Below are positions 59,957-64,000 of a DNA stretch of 64,000 nt, piece by piece. The stretch covers positions 1-64,000 of the forward strand of contig JAAELR010000031.1 of the NCBI GenBank assembly GCA_024226455.1, given 5' to 3'. The stretch's first letter is position 1, and every line of letters starts with the position of its first letter. Origin of the DNA: Paracoccaceae bacterium (GTDB lineage Bacteria; Pseudomonadota; Alphaproteobacteria; Rhodobacterales; Rhodobacteraceae). The notes below the pieces were generated by a model. The model saw only the letters and a program-made list of their open reading frames with translations. It had not been told where the DNA came from and did not search any database. The position numbers and the translations under genes are program-made.

Positions 59957-60612
59957 ACTGGACCGACGCCACCCCTGCGGTGGCCGGACTCGACCCGGCC
60001 ACCCGCGCCCGCCTCGCCCTCCTGGTGCCCGCCAATGTGCCCGCCGGCGCCGTGCTGTTCCGCCCGGGCGACGCGGTCCGCGGCTATGTCATCGTGCTGA
60101 GCGGCCGGATCGGCGTGCATCTGGTCGGCCCCAACGGGCGCGAGCTTCTGCTCTACGATGTGGCGCCGGGTCAGTCTTGCATCCAGTCGACACTGGGGCT
60201 TTTGGGAGAGGAAGACTACAGCGCCGAGGCAGTGGCCGAAACCGACGCCTCGGTGGTGCTGCTGCCCAAGCCGATGTTTCTGACCCTGCTGGACGACGCG
60301 CCGAACTTCCGCCGCCTGGTCTTTGCCGCCTTCGCGGCGCGGATGCAGCGGGTGATGCATACGCTGGAACATGTGGCGTTCCTGAAGATAGAGGCGCGGC
60401 TGGCGCGTCACCTGCTGGACCGCGCCGACGGCAAAGGTATCGTTACCGCCACCCATGCGGACCTGGCCCGCGCCATCGGCAGCGCCCGCGAAGTGGTGTC
60501 GCGGCGGCTGGAGGCGATGGCGCGCGGCGGCCTGATCCGCATCGAACGCGGCCTTGTCGAACTGACCGACAGCACGGGCCTGAAACGCGCCGCAGACGAC
60601 ACCGCCATGTGA
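59953..60612 (+). CDS. Crp/Fnr-family transcriptional regulator
   Basis: The 219-residue protein has an N-terminal cyclic-nucleotide-binding-like domain (PAGAVLFRPGDAVRGYVIVLSGRIGVHL) and a C-terminal helix-turn-helix (THADLARAIGSAREVVSRRLEAMARGGLI). It lacks the Cys cluster of oxygen-sensing FNR (only one Cys, in PGQSCIQST). The GTG start overlaps the mmsB stop, so it is co-translated with the valine genes, yet the adjacent DUF2892 gene suggests a sulfur or redox context. Its ligand is unknown. Confidence 0.9.
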   Translation: MNWTDATPAVAGLDPATRARLALLVPANVPAGAVLFRPGDAVRGYVIVLSGRIGVHLVGPNGRELLLYDVAPGQSCIQSTLGLLGEEDYSAEAVAETDASVVLLPKPMFLTLLDDAPNFRRLVFAAFAARMQRVMHTLEHVAFLKIEARLARHLLDRADGKGIVTATHADLARAIGSAREVVSRRLEAMARGGLIRIERGLVELTDSTGLKRAADDTAM

Positions 60613-60680
60613 CCAAGTCACAGACCGGACCGGGGCAAACCGCTATTGCTGGCCCGTCAGAAAACAAAAGGATGTCCAGA

Positions 60681-60887
60681 ATGTTCAAATCCAATGTCGG
60701 CGGTCTCGACCGCGCACTACGCATCATCGCCGGTCTCGCCCTGCTCGCCGGGTTCTTCATGATGCCCGACGCCCCTTACCGCTGGTTCCTGCTGATCGGT
60801 ATCGTACCGCTGGCCACCGGCCTGATGGGCAGCTGCCCCGCCTACGGCATCTTCGGCCTCTCGACCTGCCCGATGAAAAAGGGCTAG
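60681..60887 (+). CDS. DUF2892 family small membrane protein
   Basis: The 68-residue protein (NVGGLDRALRIIAGLALLAGFFM...) has two membrane helices and ends GIFGLSTCPMKKG with the conserved SCPAYG and TCP cysteines of the YgaP-like DUF2892 group, which is often fused or linked to rhodanese-type proteins. ATG 60681 is nine bases after AAAAGG; an ATG at 60672 is too close. It follows the Crp/Fnr gene by 68 bases. Confidence 0.88.
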   Translation: MFKSNVGGLDRALRIIAGLALLAGFFMMPDAPYRWFLLIGIVPLATGLMGSCPAYGIFGLSTCPMKKG

Positions 60888-60949
60888 GCCACCGACCCAC
60901 ACCAAAAGACGTCACGAGGGGCTCACCGGCCCCTCAGGCACACCGCCTA

Positions 60950-60988
60950 CCCGGCGCGCCGGGGTGGGTGGGCGGGAGGCGCGCCGGG
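60950..60988. repeat. Perfect inverted repeat with a G-quadruplex motif in its loop
   Basis: Arms CCCGGCGCGCC (60950-60960) and GGCGCGCCGGG (60978-60988) are exact complements. The 17-base loop GGGGTGGGTGGGCGGGA is a canonical four-tract G-quadruplex motif with one-base spacers. It lies between the converging DUF2892 and Lrp genes. A smaller GAGGGGC/GCCCCTC hairpin precedes it near 60916-60936. Confidence 0.8.
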
Positions 60989-60997
60989 CAGGCGCCG

Positions 60998-61459
60998 TCA
61001 CAACGGCAGCATCGTCGTCGACTTGATCTCTTCCATCGAAAGCAGCGCCGTGACGTTGTAGATCTTTACTTCTGAAATCAGCGCCTGGTAGAATTCATCG
61101 TAGGCCCGCGCGTTGGCCACCCGCACCTTCAGAATATAGTCGATCTCGCCTGCCAACCTGTGCGCCTCCATCACTTCCGGCCGGGCGCGCAGTGCTGCCA
61201 AGAACTTCTCCTGCCAGCCCGCCTCATGCTCGGATGTACGGATCAAAACAAAAAAGCAGGCCTCCAGCCCCAACGCCATCGGATCCAGAATCACCGTCTG
61301 CCGGCCGATCACCCCGGCCTCGCGCAGCTTGCGAATCCGGTTCCAGACCGGTGTCTTGGAAGAGCCCACCTCGCGGGCGATCTCGTCCAGTGACATGCCC
61401 GCATCGCGCTGCAGCACGGCCATGATTTTCCGATCCATGGCATCTATGCGAACGTCCAT
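60998..61459 (-). CDS. Lrp/AsnC-family transcriptional regulator
   Basis: The 153-residue protein has an N-terminal helix-turn-helix (DRKIMAVLQRDAGMSLDEIAREVGSSKTPVWNRIRKLREAGVI) and a C-terminal RAM ligand-binding domain (VMEAHRLAGEIDYILKVRVANARAYDEFY). It is divergent from the DUF2849-cysI-cysH genes, 149 bases away, and in related genomes such a regulator sits at the sulfate-assimilation locus; control of these genes is inferred. ATG 61459 follows GGAGAAA. Confidence 0.92.
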   Translation of the reverse strand: MDVRIDAMDRKIMAVLQRDAGMSLDEIAREVGSSKTPVWNRIRKLREAGVIGRQTVILDPMALGLEACFFVLIRTSEHEAGWQEKFLAALRARPEVMEAHRLAGEIDYILKVRVANARAYDEFYQALISEVKIYNVTALLSMEEIKSTTMLPL

Positions 61460-61608
61460 TCCAATTTCTCCGCCTCGTGATGGCACCTGTTCCCGCCGGT
61501 AATCGAACCGGAACAAACGTCCTTATCTCCCCCGCATGATAGTCAGGTACCGGGAAAATTTCCTATATTCCAGTGCGACATCACAGAAAAACCCAGAAAG
61601 TCCCCGCC

Positions 61609-61911
61609 ATGGCCCACGCCTTTACCCCCAAAGTAGTCACCGCCAACGCTCTGCTGGACGGCGACGTGGTCTACCTGACCCCCGATGACCGCTGGACCCG
61701 GCAATTCCACAAAGCCGAACTGATCGACGACGAGGCGCACGCCCAGATCCGCCTGCTCGACGCCGAGATGCGCCACGCCGAGGTGGTCGGGCCCTATCTG
61801 GCCGACGCCAGCGCCACCGGGGCAGGCCCGCACCCGGTGCAACTGCGCGAAACCTTCAGGGCTTTCGGTCCATCGAACTACCCGCACGGCAAGCAGGTAG
61901 CGACCCGGTAA
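61609..61911 (+). CDS. DUF2849 family protein
   Basis: The 100-residue protein begins KVVTANALLDGDVVYLTPDDRW and contains VVGPYLADAS, matching DUF2849, a small domain found almost only next to sulfite-reductase genes in alphaproteobacteria. Its function is unknown; a link to assimilatory sulfate reduction is inferred from position. ATG 61609 is chosen over an upstream in-frame ATG at 61573, which would add basic residues foreign to the family. Confidence 0.88.
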   Translation: MAHAFTPKVVTANALLDGDVVYLTPDDRWTRQFHKAELIDDEAHAQIRLLDAEMRHAEVVGPYLADASATGAGPHPVQLRETFRAFGPSNYPHGKQVATR

Positions 61912-61955
61912 ACGGATTCTACGGAAACCGCGCCCACCGGCTAGAAAGGCCCACG

Positions 61956-63552
61956 ATGTGCCGATACAGTGATTTCGACGAGAAATTCGTGCGCGAGCGC
62001 GCCGCCCAATTTCGTGCCCAGGTGGCGCGCCGCTTCAACGGTTCGCTCAGCGAAGACGAGCTCAGGCCGCTGCGCCTGATGAACGGGCTCTACCTGCAAT
62101 TGCATGCCTACATGCTGCGCGTCGCCATTGCCTATGGCATGCTCAGCGCTGCCCAGATGCGCCAGCTGGCGATGATCGCAGAGCGTTGGGACAAGGGCTA
62201 TGGCCATTTCACCACCCGGCAGAACATCCAGTTCAACTGGCCGAAACTGGGCGATGTACCCGAAATTCTGGATGCCCTGGCGGATGTGCAGATGCACGCG
62301 ATCCAGACCAGCGGCAACACGGTCCGCAACGTCACCGCCGACCATTTCGCCGGCGCCGCGGCGGATGAAATCGAAGACCCGCGGCCATATGGCGAACTGC
62401 TGCGGCAATGGTCTACCGACCACCCAGAGTTTCAGTTCCTGCCGCGCAAGTTCAAGATCGCCGTCACCGGCAGCCCGAAAGACCGCGCCGTGACGGCGGC
62501 GGGCTGGGCCGCACGCCGATGGTGGGCCGCAGCCTTCGCGGCTTTCTGCCCAAGGCGGATCTGTTGCCCTATATCGAGGCCGTGGTCGACACCTACAATA
62601 TGCTCGGGCGGCGCGACAACAGGTACAAGGCCCGTATCAAGATCACCGTGCACGAGACCGGGCTGGCCCGCGTCCGTGAACTAATCGAGGCCCGTTTCGC
62701 AGAGCTGCGCCCTCAGTATTCCGGCACCGATCAGGACTGGCTGGCCCACATCCGCGCCCAGTTTGCGCCCTCGCCATTGCAGGCCCGTTCGCAGGCGATC
62801 CGCGAAACCGCCTATGCCATAACCCGATCTTCCGGTCCTGGGCCGACACCAATACCAGCCACCACCGCGACCCGAACCACGCCATCGTGACCATCTCGCT
62901 CAAGGCCCATGGCGCAACACCCGGCGACGCCTCTGCCGATCAGATGCGGCTGATGGCGGATCTGGCAGAGACCTGTTCGCACGGCGAACTGCGCATCAGT
63001 CACGAGCAGAACGTGACCCTTCCGCATGTACACAGATCGCACCTGCCAGAGATTCATGCGCGGCTCAAAACCGCCGGTCTGGCCACCGCCAATATCGACC
63101 TGATCAGCGACATCATCGCCTGCCCCGGCATGGACTATTGCGGGCTTGCAACGGCGCGCTCGATCCCGGTGGCGCAAGAGATCGCCGCCAGGTTCGACAA
63201 ACTGAAGCTCGAGCACGAGATCGGCCCGCTGAAGATCAGGATCTCTGGCTGCGTCAACGCCTGCGGCCACCATCATGTGGGCCATGTCGGCATTCTCGGC
63301 CTCGACCGCTCCGGGGCGGAAAGCTATCAGATCACCCTTGGCGGCGACGGCTCGGCAGATATGGTGATCGCAGAGCTTGCCGGGCCGGACTTTGCCGCGG
63401 ACCGGATCGTGCCCGCCATCGATCGGTTGATCGCGACCTATCTGGATCTGCGCGAAACGCCGGGTGAGACCTTCATCGACTGCTATCGCCGCCTGGGCCT
63501 GGCCCCGTTCAAAGCCGCGCTTTACGGGCAGGGCAAAGCCCGTGCCGCTTGA
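61956..63552 (+). pseudogene. cysI: Nitrite/sulfite reductase (cysI-type) gene broken by a deletion and a frameshift
   Basis: Homology to the siroheme/4Fe-4S sulfite reductase runs through three successive frames. Frame one gives residues 1-180 (GYGHFTTRQNIQFNW...FLPRKFKIAVTGSPKDRAV). At about 62496-62505 it jumps directly to GGGLGRTPMVG in a second frame, skipping some 20-25 residues normally present there (HDIGL...VGGG). At about 62811-62821 a further single-base-type shift leads to NPIFRSWADTN and the C-terminal half, which keeps the cluster-binding CPGMDYC and GCVNACGHHHVGH. Start ATG 61956 with AAAGG is normal. As read, no full-length enzyme can be made. Confidence 0.85.
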
Positions 63553-64000
63553 AGCCCCCCTCGCCCCGATCGGCGAACGCGTCACCGGCCTGAACGCCCG
63601 CTACAGGCACCACAGCGCCATATCGGTTGTGCACCGCGCGCTGACCGACCCGCAGGTCGGACGCATCACCATGGTCAGTTCATTCGGCGCCGAATCGGTG
63701 GCGCTGCTGCACATGATCTGTGTCGTCGACCGCACCACACCGGTGCTGTTTCTCGACACAAAGGTGCTGTTTGCCGAAACCCTCGCCTATCAGGCAGATC
63801 TCGGTGCCAAGCTCGGCCTGACGGATGTCCGCGTGCTGCACCCCGACCGCGCGCAGCTCTGCGCCCGCGACCCGGACGACGCCCTGCACCTGGCCGACCC
63901 TGACGGCTGCTGCCGGCTGCGCAAGATCGAGCCGTTGCGGCGCGCTCTCGATCCCTTCGATGCCTGGACCACCGGCCGCAAGCGCTATCAGGGCGGCGAG
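63542..64000 (+). CDS. cysH: APS/PAPS reductase CysH, N-terminal part (continues beyond window end)
   Basis: An open frame of 153 codons runs from GTG 63542, overlapping the cysI stop by 11 bases, to the window edge. It shows the adenine-nucleotide alpha-hydrolase fold (MVSSFGAESVALLHMI, VLFLDTKVLFAETLAYQ) and the Cys-Cys pair in DGCCRLRKIEPL that marks [4Fe-4S] APS-type reductases. It would reduce activated sulfate to sulfite, the substrate of the broken cysI product. The start is inferred from the overlap; no better in-frame start precedes it. Confidence 0.88.
   Translation, partial: MPLEAPLAPIGERVTGLNARYRHHSAISVVHRALTDPQVGRITMVSSFGAESVALLHMICVVDRTTPVLFLDTKVLFAETLAYQADLGAKLGLTDVRVLHPDRAQLCARDPDDALHLADPDGCCRLRKIEPLRRALDPFDAWTTGRKRYQGGE

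Overview
The window is high-GC chromosomal DNA from an alphaproteobacterium, most likely of the Rhodobacteraceae (Roseobacter group). The evidence is a class II (B12-dependent) ribonucleotide reductase as nrdJ, an alphaproteobacterial LexA operator (GAAC-N7-GAAC, here in triplicate), DUF2849 next to cysI/cysH, a lysis module of the gene-transfer-agent type, a Hint-domain protein, and the gene order trpG-trpD-trpC-moaC-moeA-lexA / comEC / gltX-gltA. Almost everything is core metabolism. There is no large mobile element, CRISPR array or rRNA operon. There is one tRNA gene (Pro, TGG).

Layout: 1-3200 holds the 5' part of a Hint-domain gene, a hemolysin III-like protein and a DMT transporter. 3369-11916 holds nrdJ with NrdR-type boxes, a TauD-type dioxygenase, tRNA-Pro, DUF192, a double cold-shock-domain protein, pdxH, fabI and gpt. 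12001-23246 holds an aminotransferase, a PpiD-like chaperone, trpE, a divergent polysaccharide deacetylase on the opposite strand, and the tightly overlapping trpG-trpD-trpC-moaC-moeA run followed by lexA. 23272-28232 holds comEC, gltX and gltA. 28233-29253 is a small AT-rich islet with an interrupted gene of unknown function. 29254-36592 (minus strand) holds a PaaG-like hydratase, ccmH, ccmF, a three-gene XhlA-like/holin/endolysin cassette, ccmE, argC and murI. 36878-45816 holds an indolepyruvate oxidoreductase, a LysR regulator, a candidate structured small RNA, purL, bolA, a microprotein, grxD, zapA and a coiled-coil protein. 46022-50880 holds tkt, a microprotein, gap, a small membrane protein, coaD and a CBS-pair protein. 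50944-60887 is a valine-catabolism block: LysR, mmsA, isobutyryl-CoA dehydrogenase-like, 3-hydroxyisobutyryl-CoA hydrolase-like, mmsB, then a coupled Crp/Fnr regulator and a DUF2892 protein. A broken hydrolase, a membrane protein and a YbdK-type ligase sit between mmsA and the rest. 60998-64000 holds an Lrp regulator and the assimilatory sulfate genes DUF2849-cysI-cysH; cysI is broken and cysH runs off the end.

The least ordinary content is not a large new system but several small things: a 31-bp palindromic repeat family (five copies at four places, one forming the C-terminus of ComEC); a phage-type lysis cassette inside the cytochrome c maturation genes, with an EF-hand in the endolysin; a G-quadruplex motif held in the loop of a perfect inverted repeat; a candidate small RNA with a GNRA-capped stem and a strong terminator; unlisted microprotein genes between bolA and grxD and between tkt and gap; and three genes carrying stops or frameshifts. 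Coordinates taken by eye in homopolymer-rich stretches may be off by a base.
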